Shown here in pieces: positions 23,043-34,875 of a stretch of 64,000 nucleotides of DNA (within the stretch, counting starts at the first letter, position 1; every line of letters begins with the position of its first letter). Source of the DNA: Mercurialis annua (taxonomy: Eukaryota; Streptophyta; Magnoliopsida; Malpighiales; Euphorbiaceae); contig NC_065572.1 of NCBI RefSeq assembly GCF_937616625.2, positions 69,872,653 to 69,936,652 of the forward strand, in the 5' to 3' direction. The notes beneath the pieces are model-generated. The model did no database searches. It had not been told where the DNA came from and saw only the letters and a list, made by a program, of their open reading frames with translations. The translations under genes were made by a program, and so were the position numbers.

Positions 23043-26000
23043 ATGGAGACTGAATTGAAAGAGCTGCTCACTGATCTTCAATCATTCATATCCTCGTTGC
23101 CCGACGATGATTCTAATCAGCCATCAATTCACAAGGTAAACAATTCTTATGTGTTTTAGTACTGTTAATTCTAACCGGTGAATTTTCAATTGCGAAATCT
23201 GAAGTTTGATTAAGATCATGCTGCATTTATTGAAATTAGAGCGAGTTAGATTAGGTTTCATTTTCAATAGCTGAATTTTATGTTTTTTTTTCTTTATTCA
23301 GCTGCAATCGCGTGTTCAACATCTCACGAAGATCGCGAATGCTGCTCCTGCTCGGCGTTCAAAACTCAAGGTTTTTGTTTTGTTTTGTTTTGTTTTATTT
23401 GAATTGTGAATTTGATTGGAGTTTTTGACTGTAAATTCAATGCTCATATCTGACTTGATCGGTTATAGGATATGAGTGCAGAGGTGGTGGACAGTAATCC
23501 ATACAGTAGGCTTATGGCGCTTCAAAGGATGGGCATTGTGAAGGATTATGAGAGGATTAGAGAGTATTCTGTTGCTATTGTTGTATGTACTTTGACTCCT
23601 TTGCTAATATAGGTATTAATTCATTGTGAATGTAAGGTTAATTATGAGGAATGAAGATGGATATGTGATTCTTGCATGTCTTTCCACATTGATTTAATTT
23701 AACGATTTTCGAGAAGTGTTTGGTTGCAAATGAGAGGCATGCGATTCTTATATAACACATATTTTGATTGGCGGAAAAGTAAAATACTGGCCTTGTTCAT
23801 TAACAAGAGTCAGTGTTCTGAAAAACTGTTTGTAGTGTATTGATTTCATATCCCTGATTTCAATTAATAACTTGAGTCTGAATGTTTGTCTCATTAATCC
23901 AAATATAAGTTACAATTCATAATCAATTATCCTAATTATGCCGGCATTGTTGTATATATACTGTTTTAGGGAATTGGCGGTGTTGGCAGTGTTGCAGCTG
24001 AGATGCTAACCAGATGTGGCATAGGTCGCCTTTTATTATATGATTATGACAAAGTAGAGTTGGCCAACATGAATAGGCTTTTCTTTCGACCAGATCAGGT
24101 ATTTCTTTTATTTTCCTGTTTTTTGTTTTGTTGGTGACATATGGCTCTAATAACTTGGCTTACAATAGTACTAAGAAACTCATTTTCTTTCCCGCCATTT
24201 AGATTTGATAGAATGATATTTTAGCCAACAGATTTTCAGCTTCGCTTGATTTACTGATATGTAAAGCCGGTGAGTTCCTAACTGATTGACAAACTTTTCT
24301 GCTAATAGGCTGGTATGACAAAGACTGATGCTGCTGTTCAGACCCTTTCAGACATTAATCCTGATGTTGTGCTTGAGGTAATTCATTTCGTGCTACCTCA
24401 AACCTTTCAGAAATTATTTCAGAAATTATTCCTGATGTTGGCTTGCAACACTTTGTCCGTACATAAGTTGCTCTAAGCCCCTAATGCTACTTAAATTGGT
24501 ATACCAAAATATTCATTAGTCTCTGTATGTTGTAATTCTATTTTTATAAAATTTCTGCTAATTATTATTTCAGCCTCATAATTGATTAAGTTATTTTTTT
24601 GCATTGTTAACTTATCTGGAATTAAAAATAAAAATTAATTGCCTCATTATATGTCAAATGTCTTCATATTGATGGGTCTTTTCATATTCAGAGCTATACT
24701 ATGAACATCACAACAGTGCAAGGATTTGAAACCTTTGTTTCTGGCTTGAAAAATAAATCGTTTCGCCCAGATAAAGAAGGTAGCGGAGTAGATCTTGTTT
24801 TAAGCTGCGTGGATAATTATGAAGCAAGGATGGCTGTTAACCAGGTGAAGATGATACTGTAGTGATCGACTTTTTTATGATTTAATACTCTTATTAAGGC
24901 TTGAATTCTAGTGTTTATTGAATTTAAATTTCTATTGGATGACATTTACAAATTATAATCTTTAAATTGATGTAATTGTCTAAGAAAAGTTAAATTTGTG
25001 TATCTCGAATGTTTTATGGTGTATATGCAGGCCTGTAACGAGTTAAATCAAACTTGGATGGAGTCTGGTAAGACCTATATTCTTGTGTTTTTTTAATTAT
25101 GAGTGAAGGTGCTTGCTTTTTTTGGCATCTGTTAATTTATTTAAAATTACACTTATCGGCAGGTGTATCTGAAGATGCTGTTTCGGGTCATATACAATTG
25201 CTGGTTCCTGGAGAAACTGCCTGTTTTGCATGTGCCCCTCCTCTTGTATGTTCATTTAGTTTTTTGAAATTTTGGAAACATTGAAGAAGCTTTAGAATCT
25301 GCAACCACAAAACTAGAAAATTATGAAACGGTTATTGCATGTTGTGAATTGTTTTTGTACATAATTGGCCTCCTTTCTCATTGTATTGTTATGGTCCTGT
25401 AAAATCAATGGTTATGATTTTTTAGATTGTCGCATCTGGTGTGGATGAGCGAACACTGAAGCGTGAGGGGGTTTGTGCAGCATCTTTGCCTACAACAATG
25501 GTAACATGCTTGCTTCTAGAGTTGCTTGGTTCTTTTTAATGTCCTTGACTATAAATGAGTAGCTAAAAGAAATCTTTACATTGGCTGGCAGTGTGATATT
25601 AGAGTTTTTCTAAAATATAAACTTAATTTTTACACACTGGGTGTTCGCTTTCATTATTCTAACTACCCAACGATATGATATGCATTGCAGGGAGTTGTCG
25701 CAGGGCTCTTAGTACAAAATACACTAAAGTTTTTGTTACAATTTGGAAATGTATCCCCATACTTGGTAAGTTCTATGCAAACATCTCTGTTACTCTTCTG
25801 TAGCCTTATACGTCTATCATTGCTTTCTTGCATTTTTGTTGATGAATTTGATAGTTTTTATGGAAATTATATGTATTTTTTTGGGGGGAGGAAAGCAAAT
25901 CATCCAAGCGGACAGAGACCTCAATTTCCATTAGATTCATTCCTAAGCTTGCTTTCTTCCAGCAAGATTCTCAGTCCGAGAGGGCTGTAATTTTCACCCA

Positions 26001-27709
26001 GTCATTAACTTATTTCATACTAAGGCTCTTTTATTTCATTTTGTAACTAAAAAATCCCCGACATCTCAATGAATGTAACAAATAAGTCATTGTCATCACT
26101 TCTCCACATTTTCTGTCAAAAAATGCTTTAGATCGTGGCTTATTTTCACCCACGGTCCCCATATTTGGGTGCCGCATCAGAAGTTGCCTGTCGCCGCTGT
26201 CGGTAACAGAGGTATGAAAAATTGGATTTTAAGGGGTTTTGTGTCACACGGTCTGGAACTCAAGGAAAGTGACTGAAGAGAGAAGAATATATGGGGATCA
26301 TGAGTGAAATAAGCCCTGATTTTGGTGTTAATTAAAATTCTGTTGCATCTATTGAAATGTTACTGTTATATCTATTGAAACGTCAAGAATTTTCTGGTTA
26401 CGAAATGAAGTAAAAGGACTTAACGGGAAAAAAGGCAAAAAAATAAGACTCTAGATGAAAATTACCCAATTTTTGGAGTTAAAATCAGTCATCACGAGTT
26501 CCTTGAGCTATATAGTTTTGAATGTTCTCGTTTTGTGGAGTGACAGGGATACAATTCTCTTAAAGATTATTTTCCAACCATGGAAATGAGGCCAAATCCT
26601 CAATGCTCAAATGCAGCCTGTTTGGAGCGTCAGGTAGCAAATGTTTACGTTCTTTAATTTGAAGTAGTTCCAGACTTCCAGTCTTGACATTTAATTTTAT
26701 GATTATTATCATACAGAAAGAATATATCTTTGCGAAGCCAGCTAGGGACGCTGCAGCTAAAGCCAAGATGGAGGCAGAAGCACCATTAGCTTCAGAAGCC
26801 CCACTTCATGCTGACAATGAATGGAATATAAGGTAATGCCATATGCTAATAAAAGCAGACTTTTGTGCGTAACTTCAACATTCTAGTTTTCTTTTTTCTG
26901 TGTGGGGGAATTTCTATTTCCGGAGCTTTGGCATCGAATTTATGAAAACTTTTTATTTGCATTCTTCCAGTGTTGATGATGATAACGAGCCAGGAATGTT
27001 AGATGCCACAACTTCAGGTGACTTTAAAATTTCATTTATTAGTTCAATTTTTGTAATCATGGATGTGCTGGTAGTTATAGTCACATCACAGGTTTTACTT
27101 CCTAAGCATGACACTTCTAGAAAATTAGGACACTCTTATAAAAAAAGTTATATTGTTTGCAAAACTCAGACAAGTTCAGAGTTTTCAGCCTTAGGTAAGT
27201 TGGTTAAGTAGTAGTAGTAAAAAAAATTGTTTGGTTCATTTTATACATCTTACTTCCCAGGAAGTCTTTTTGACTAAAAATTTTCCAAACAAAACCTAGG
27301 TAAGTTGTACTTTCCTAGTTAAATAGATAGTAAAATACCATAATATCCTTAAATTTAGTTATTTTGATTATTTAATGAGGATTTTATTATCTTAACTTTC
27401 CGGGAAATTGAAAAAGAAACGAGCAAAATTATTATCACTTTGTAAATAACTACCCGAGTAATTAATTTCTCCAAAAGTCTATAATTTACGAACCAAAGAA
27501 GGTTTTCATGTCTAGCGTGCTTTGTCTATTGGTAGTTTGTTGCTTTCTAATTTCTCTCTTGTCTATCAGCAGATGCTCTTCCAGAAGGTCTTATGCATGA
27601 GCTTCCAACTGCAGACGAGTTTCAAAAGTTCCCAGTTGCTGAGGCAACGACTACTACATTTGATGACCTCGAAGACCTCAAGAAGCAACTTGAATCCCTT
27701 AATTATTGA
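23043..27709 (+). CDS. UBA5: Ubiquitin-like modifier-activating enzyme 5 (E1 for UFM1)
   Basis: Fourteen exons give about 427 residues: 23043-23135, 23302-23370, 23469-23582, 23970-24098, 24309-24377, 24692-24844, 25031-25067, 25163-25245, 25426-25500, 25691-25765, 26547-26633, 26717-26832, 26971-27017, 27573-27709. All junctions are GT-AG and keep frame. The ThiF/E1 adenylation domain has the ATP loop GIGGVGS (93-99). Zinc cysteines occur as CFAC (242, 245) and C319/C324. The catalytic cysteine is C266 in [12 protein letters not shown]. The acidic tail contains DNEWNI (Trp364), matching the UFM1-interacting segment of animal UBA5. The enzyme adenylates UFM1, holds it as a thioester and passes it to UFC1 in ER-related ufmylation. 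The last acceptor is CAGCAG, so a one-Ala-longer form starting at 27570 is possible. Length and motifs fit the plant family. Confidence 0.95.
26021..26420. mobile_element. Foldback element in UBA5 intron 10
   Basis: The left arm, CTCTTTTATTTCATTTTGTAAC and following bases, matches the inverted right arm, which reads GTCCTTTTACTTCATTTCG. The similarity extends about 70 bases with gaps. No clear target duplication was found, so borders are approximate. It explains part of the long (781-bp) intron. Confidence 0.5.
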
Positions 27710-28488
27710 TTTAGGTTCACTGAAGATACAAATAATGTTTGGTGGAGTTAAAAATGGCTCCACATTTCGATAATATACAAGCTCTGGATGAACAGGCCAA
27801 AGCTCTGTTACAGTTTTGTGATTATGATACCCCATAAATTAACTAAAAAAGTTTTTGAAGTATAAAACTAATGGTAAAACTACTCTTCCATCTACATGCT
27901 TTTTTCATTTTTAGGATTTCACAAAATTAATATTCTAATTTGCATCTTGAACCTATTGATACAATTTTGTGTTTACATTAATAAATTAAAAGAAAAATGC
28001 CACGTTCAATTTTAATTTTGAACCGATTGCCCCATACCTAACCGCAGCCAAGATAATAGTTTCTATCAATTTTATATCTCTCTCTAACATACGATGGACC
28101 TGGAATCACTATGCATAGACCATTCCCACTTTTACTATCAGTTCGGACACTGGCACGAGCAATTACCATGTCATGAACATGACATAAACTTTTAAACAAC
28201 CTTTTTAATCCCACGAGAGGGGGAATTCAATATTTTACCAACAGCTCTTTCGATTCTTCGAATATAAATGTCCCTTTTCAGATGATATGCATTGTGCTAT
28301 ATGCTGGAGTGTCTACATTGTCACAGCCCCAAGATCATTTTTTAGGAAACAAACAGCCCTCATAATTTTCGACTTTATTGAAGTTAATAATAATAGCCAG
28401 GCAGATAGACCACTTCCCGCTTTCATGGAACAGATGATAAAAGATGAGCAATCTTCAGACTATACGTACAAGATGAAACCAAAAGTCA
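27710..28488. other. Convergent intergenic gap, UBA5 and dCMP deaminase
   Basis: Holds the 3' UTRs of two tail-to-tail genes. No further gene was recognised; the plus-strand frame near 28287-28496 has no domain. Confidence 0.6.
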
Positions 28489-31291
28489 TCATCTAGGATC
28501 TTCGAACTTGATCAAAATTTGATCCATTTGAGGCTGATGTCTTCTGACCTGCAACCACATAAGTATATATGCGGAAAAAAATGATAATAGTTTAAAGAGT
28601 TCAACAATGTTGCTTCTAAGTGGGAAAGGTTTGCAAGTGTTTGAGCATATATGATCAGATTGGTGTGCATATGATGCTTCACTATTGGCCATATTAAGCT
28701 TTAACAAGGCTTGTGCAGAAAAATCAATATCAGAGTTTCACTATAACTGTTCCAGGAAATATTAATGCTTACCTTAATTCCAGCCATTGATAGTAGCTTC
28801 TGTGAAGCAATGCATGCTATGTCGGAGTCACTTTTCTTCTCCACAAAATATATAACTTCTGATACTCCTGACTGCAAGAATAATGCGAGAAACCGATTAT
28901 AACGATGAACCAAAATTCCAAAGAAGCAATCAATTAAGGTCCTAACATTTCAAGAACTCAACAAATGCTTTTAGATGACCAAAGAAATGTCATTGGAGAG
29001 TTAGATGTGTCATAGAGGTAGTACTTGCTAGATCTCAAAGACAATGTAAAATTTCTAGAAAAATAAGCCTCGGCAGTTGACCAGGTTGCATCCTAATGTG
29101 CCATTTGATCTCCTAATAAAGAATAATACATCTACTTAAGCCAACATGCTAATGATGAAATCTACAGTTACAATTTCTTTTTGAACTGATAATTAATACT
29201 TGTAATTGAATCGAAAAATAAATTTCTAACGAAAAAAAGATGGGTTAATGTCATAAAAAATCACGAACTTTACACGTTTTCTCATTTTCATGCACGAACT
29301 ACCACTTTTTTCAAATTCATGCATGGTGCTGAGGTGTCACGGCTTCATTGGTGTAATTCGCTAAGGTGGATGTCATTTTACACCAATGAATGAGTGCAAC
29401 CTCAACACCGTGCATGAATTTGAGAAAAAGTGGTAGTTCATGCATGCATGAAAATGAGAAAATTTAAACCTCGTGATTAAAATAAAAAAATGTGTAAAGT
29501 TTGTGATTTTTTTTGACATTAACCCAAAAAAGAATTATATTTGCATCAAATAATAGATGAAACTATAGCAAATACTTGTTGTTGCAAGGCATTATGTCTA
29601 AAACGACATATTCAGAATGAAATTAATTAATCAGCTTTTTGCTACCGCTAAAGCAAAATAATTTGGAACTCTTGATATAATATTTTTACAAATAGTGAAC
29701 AGGAGACGAATCATTGCTTTACAACTTGATGAAGCACTCATAAAAATAAAGCTTCCACAGTAAGATGTTTATCATGACTCCAAATTTAACTCCAAATATA
29801 GAAATAACCTGCATAATTATCGAACTTCAAACCTGAATAATTATCTTGGCACACTCATTGCAGGGAAACATAGTCACATAGAGTTTCTGTAGAAATTAAG
29901 GAAAATAAACACTTTCTTAGTTTATCAGGTTACAACATTTATCACGCTGATTCACACATACTGAATTCTCAAAATCTCCATAAAGATAGACAGACAGAGG
30001 ACGCCAATGAGCCAAACACAAATAAGAAGAAATGAATGGAAACTATTACTTACCTGACCAGCAGCAGAGGCATGATTTGTGTTCAGAATAGCATTAACTT
30101 CAGCATGGCAAACATAACTACAACAGATGGCTAGATTAATAAGTGGCAATCCAAAGATGCTCAGTTACTCACAAGACATCATAAATAAGACAGGAGTGGC
30201 TCAATGAAAGCTTCAACAAAGCACAATCAGAGGCAAGTACATTCTTCTTAAGCAAGCAAAGCACTAAAAAAAATGTCGGACATAGAGCATCAAGTACGAA
30301 TGAACAGACACATATGAGTAATGAAGAATCAGGCAATAGGTTTGTGAATTGACAATAAATATCACAAAAAGCATGAGACGTACGGATACTTTGTCTCCAA
30401 GGGATCCCCAGTCTTAGATTTCTGCAAGACAGAAGACGAAATTGAGCAGAAGTACTTCCATTGTAACAAGATAAATTTTATCAAAATGCAAACCTTTGCC
30501 CAAGGAAGTTTGTCATCTGAGCAACCTCTCGGAAATCCATTATAGCCAATGCCTAAACAGTGAAATGAAGCAAGAGTTATGAATACATCATTATTCGTTG
30601 TCAATTAGCGGCAGATGACAAAGATTCCATAATGAGGCAATTAGACGATTAATCATTAAACGTACTATTTAAATGAGCAGAATGACATTACCAAGAATAA
30701 CTCCATTTTGACTGACCAAGCATGCACCAACCTGCAAGGCTAATCCACTAGTAAACAACACATATGCTAATTCAGATTCTAAAAATCAAATGTATGAATT
30801 TTATTGTCTATTTTTATTTCTAACAGTTGCAAATACATATTTATAGTACCGATTTTTGAATTTTATTTTTGCAATTACAACTGAATCAGAATTAAAAACA
30901 ATAATTATTAGTTTAAAATACATAAAAAAAAAGAATCATGACCTGCCTGTTTGGATCTTTGGATCTTTCAGCTGACAAAAATGCAATTGCCATAAAATAA
31001 TCGTCCCATGACAAATACCTGAGCTCAAAATCAAACAAAATCAAAATAAAAATCCCTAATTAATAAGAAATAATAAAAACTTAGACAAATAGTTGAGATA
31101 TATATAACTCACTCATTCCTTTTGGAAGGATCGAACGGACACCGAGCAGAACATTTCTTAGAAATGACGCCGTTTAAGGACGGATGATTATGCTTTTTCT
31201 GGTTGGAGAAAAAGAAGCGAGCCGCGAGTGCAGATGCTAATGCACCGAAGATCGTTGCTGTAGAGACGAGAACAAACTCTCGAGAATTCAT
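28489..31291 (-). CDS. Deoxycytidylate (dCMP) deaminase with N-terminal hydrophobic segment
   Basis: Nine exons, all GT-AG and in frame (minus strand, 5' to 3'): 31291-31113, 31018-30943, 30731-30692, 30552-30494, 30421-30384, 30117-30054, 29886-29833, 28871-28773, 28548-28489, giving 222 residues. The catalytic core from about residue 61 follows animal DCTD closely: [31 protein letters not shown] and [12 protein letters not shown]. Zinc ligands are H135, C161 and C164; E137 is the proton shuttle. It converts dCMP to dUMP, feeding dTMP synthesis. Residues about 6-29 are hydrophobic and suggest a membrane anchor or organelle signal absent from the animal enzyme. It is convergent with UBA5. An intron carries a MITE. 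Confidence 0.93.
29242..29525. mobile_element. Mutator-type MITE in a dCMP deaminase intron
   Basis: The ends GGGTTAATGTCA and TGACATTAACCC start long inverted arms that include ATCACGAACTTTACAC and its inverse. Flanks AAAAAAGAT and AAAAAAGAA give an 8-of-9 target duplication. The GGGTTAAT end resembles the MITE at 1950-2268, so the two may share a transposase source. It lies between exons 7 and 8 and does not touch splice sites. Confidence 0.75.
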
Positions 31292-31503
31292 ACAGCTCGG
31301 CGACTGAGTAAGTTTACCGGGAAGTTCAGTGTGGTCAAATCTTACCCTTTCGCGACAAAATTCGCCGCTACGGAAATAGAGAGTTTACTTTACTGGTTAA
31401 TTAAAAAAAAAGCGGGAAGGTAAACAGGAAGATTAAGAAATGGACACACACACTGGATTTGAACTTGAAGTCCGAACCTCAGGAGAGTCGTGGGTTAATA
31501 GAT

Positions 31504-31526
31504 TTGGGCCTTGGCAAGCCCAGGCC
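31504..31526 (-). promoter_or_regulatory. Site II motif cluster upstream of dCMP deaminase
   Basis: TTGGGCC and AAGCCCAGGCC sit about 210-235 bases upstream of the ATG at 31291 and contain two TGGGCY-type motifs. This is typical of plant growth and DNA-synthesis gene promoters; inferred from position. Confidence 0.4.
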
Positions 31527-31930
31527 TCTTTTAAGGAATTTTTTTAGAGACGAATACAGAACTGTCCTAATTAACAAAAATAAGGAATTAGTCAAAAAAT
31601 CAATTTTATCTGATAATTAAAAAAAAATTACATAATTTATGTAATTTTTTAATATAAAAAATATATTTTTTATACATATTTTATTTATTATTAATACATT
31701 TCTAATACAGTATATAGAAAGTAATATATTTCGTATTTTTATAAATTTTTTGAAAATACTTATTTTTATAATTTTTTTCTATTTTTTGATGTATTTATTC
31801 TATGAGTTGGTTCCTCAAAATTAATAATACTGCTATTTCCCATGTACGGTAGATGTTTGTCCAAAAATTCTTTATAGTTTTTAAGTTAGCTCACTCTCCA
31901 TGTCAATAACAAAATTATCATACTTTATGG
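31527..31930. other. AT-rich intergenic DNA, nothing recognised
   Basis: No gene or repeat ends were seen. Confidence 0.5.
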
Positions 31931-31939
31931 TGTGTTATT

Positions 31940-32563
31940 GGCTTAATTACTTAAAAAAAGCTCACTTTAAATTTTTTTTTTATACCCTAATTTAGTAAAA
32001 AAAGCCATTTGTACCCAATTTCGGATTTTTAGTTTTCATCCTTGCTCAAAAGTATTAAATTGTACTCTTTTTATTTGAAAAAAAGTTTAAAATAATCTTT
32101 CATTTTTAACATATAATTACCAATTAGATATTAATATTATTAATAATACAAAAATACCATCTTCAAAAAAAATTAATAATAAATTTAATAATTTTTATTA
32201 ATTTTTTCCGGAGCCGCTGCCCCTTCTCACCACCGCTCCTTCTCCACGGAGATGGAGCAGCGGCGGCTCCTCGATTAGTTCTGGGAAGATTTTTTTTAAT
32301 TTATTTAATTTTTTATAAAATAAAAAAATAATTAATTATTATGATATATTTTATATTTTTTAAGTTGAAAAGATTTGATTGTATGTTTTAAAATAGAAAA
32401 AAGTATGATATAACCCTAAATTTAATTGTTTTTAATGATTTCATCCTTGTGTTGGATATGGACGAAAACTAAAAACCCAAAATTGAATACAAATGATTTT
32501 TTTATAAGGTCAGAGTATAAACGAAAAAAAATTCAACGTGATATTTTTTTATATAATTAGGCC
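31940..32563. mobile_element. 624-bp Mutator-type foldback element with GC-rich core
   Basis: The left end GGCTTAATTACTTAAAAAAA and the inverted right end GGCCTAATTATATAAAAAAA begin arms of more than 100 bases sharing ATTTGTA and TTTTTAGTTTTC blocks. Flanks TGTGTTATT (31931-31939) and TTTGTTATT (32564-32572) match at 8 of 9. The middle (about 32205-32275) is unusually GC-rich and is itself an inverted repeat built on GGAGCCGCTGC and GCAGCGGCGGCTCC. No coding capacity. Confidence 0.75.
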
Positions 32564-32572
32564 TTTGTTATT

Positions 32573-34432
32573 TGCAGTCCGAATACTACAGTTACTTTTC
32601 TTGTCTATACTTTTAAAACAACTAATGAAAAGGAGTCATAAGTTTATCTACCATCTCATCAATATTATTTTATCATAGTAATATTTTACTAAATTAATTT
32701 TACATCTAGGCTCTAATAGCACATCTGTCTCAAAAATCTCAATAATTTATGTCTCTATTGTATGATTATTTTATATAATTAAAATGAAATGTCAAATTAT
32801 TGAACTAAAATTATTGTAATTTTCTAATGAGACTGTATTTGTATAAATAAAAAATAGATTTTATTTTTTTATATATGTAACGTGAGGGAAAAAATATTAG
32901 GTACTTAGATAACAATATCATGCATGGACAAGTTTCTTTATTGTGAACAAAAGAAAAGAAATTGTTAGGACACTTTTGAAGGAAGCTTTTGGTTTTTAGG
33001 TCAGGCATGGCATAAAAGTGCAAAATTTGCCAATGAGGCTTAGTTGGACTCCATCATACCAAATCATTGTCCCGAACTCACCTCCATTAATATTGGATAT
33101 TAAGGATTTTATTTACTGCATAAAAGAAACATGAACAGGGGATAATTAGGGTCCCTAAATTTATATGTGAAAGTAGATTATCTCAAATTGAGCTATTTTA
33201 ATTAATTAAAAATAATATTTTTATGTTTATGTTAATAATTTTAAATTAGGAATGCATTTATTTTGTACAATTTGACAATTAATTGACTTAATATATAAAA
33301 TATTATTTGTAATTGATTAAAATAACTACGTGTTAGGGAGTAATTGATATGACCCACAAATTTAAAGATCGTGATAACCATTTATTAAAAAAATATTATC
33401 TAAATTTAGATTTATGTCTTATTTTTTTAAATTATGATAAAAAAAACACCAAAAACCCCTTTAAATACTTTTTAGATGACCCTTTTCATTTTATTTATTT
33501 ATAGTGTCATTTTGACAAATCAAAATTAATTATTGTTTATCAAGACTTATCGTGAGAACAAAAAATGCCGGTGGAGATGATCGAACTCGGCGTAAGGCCC
33601 CAGGTTAGGATTCTGGTATGAAAGGATGTGGGTTAAATTGCTGCTTTCCACATGAATTATTTTAAGAATCATGTGTTCTTTTATTTTTAGAAACAATTAA
33701 GTAATGATTAATGGAATAATTTTTTAATGTATGTTTGGCCTTGAAATGATAGGTATATGCTATGTAGCTTTTTCCAATATTAATTTATCTTACATCATAT
33801 TAAAATTTAATTTAGATCCGGCTGTGATATCCCTATTTAATAGAATTGTACCTAAAGTTATTTATTGTATTTGTGAGTATAAATCAATATGGGATCTACC
33901 TCAAATGTATCCTTATAATTTAGCATAAATAATTGATGGAACCTTACTGATGAAATCCATATCTTTCGACAAAAAAAAATACTGATGTATCTTATTTCAA
34001 TCACGGAAAATATCTTATTTTAACAAGGTTTCAACATGCTATATTTTCACCCTATAAAAATGTATTTATTGATTGAGAAATAATATTATAACTTATAGTT
34101 GTTTTGTCTACAACTGAAACGAAATACATGTCAATCATATAAGAGGCTGTATATAGTTGCAAGCTCTTACTGATACTTTGATTTTAAAGTTTAGAAACAT
34201 ATCATGTATTCTGGTAGTCAAAATGATTTGAGATTGGTTAACTATTTCATTTATCACGATAGATAAAAATATATTAATGTGAAAGTTGAACTTTATTTAA
34301 AATGTATAAAAGACGTGAAATTTCATACAAAGATTACAAGAATTAACCCCGCGAATATGTTATCAAATCATTGCATACTAAAAAGTTCAAGAATAGTATG
34401 GAATTAATAAATATTTGTATTGTATGAAGGCT
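32573..34432. other. AT-rich intergenic DNA
   Basis: No gene was recognised. A segment near 33565-33655 (GATGATCGAACTCGG, GTGGGTTAAATTGC) is weakly tRNA/SINE-like but incomplete. Confidence 0.45.
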
Positions 34433-34875
34433 ATGTTGGGTTCATGAAATGGAATAACTTGAAATTGAATAGCTATTCCAAAAGGAATGGAATAGGCATT
34501 CTTTAGTTTTTGAGAGAAGTACTTATTCCACAAAATTATGGAATAGCAATTTTATGAAATACTTATTCCATGGACCAAAATAAAGAATTGTCATTTTATA
34601 CGGAATAGCTATTCTATTCCACAATTAATTTCATGAACCAAACATGGCCGAATTCGGCCATGTTTGGTTCATGGAATGGAATAACTTGGAATTCAATAGC
34701 TATTTCATAAGGAATGGAATAGTCATTTTTTATTTTTTGAGAGGAGTACTTATTCCATAAAATCATGGAATAGCAATTCTATGGAATACTTATTCCATAA
34801 ACCAAAGCAAAAAATTGTCATTTTATACGGAATAGCTATTCTATTCCGCACCTATTCTATGAACCAAACATGGCC
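34433..34875. mobile_element. Tandem dimer of a Tourist-like MITE
   Basis: Two copies of a roughly 217-220-bp unit lie head to tail (34433-34649 and 34656-34875), joined by GAATTC. Each copy begins ATGTTTGGTTCATG (copy 1 slightly changed) and ends ATGAACCAAACATGGCC, so each has inverted ends, and both carry GGAATAGCTATTC-type internal blocks. GAA follows each right end and precedes the left end, fitting a 3-bp duplication as in PIF/Harbinger elements, though not the usual TWA. Confidence 0.65.

Noticed and set aside
25685..25990. 101-codon frame in the UBA5 region
   Set aside because: Begins in UBA5 exon 10 in another frame and runs into intron 10; no domain.
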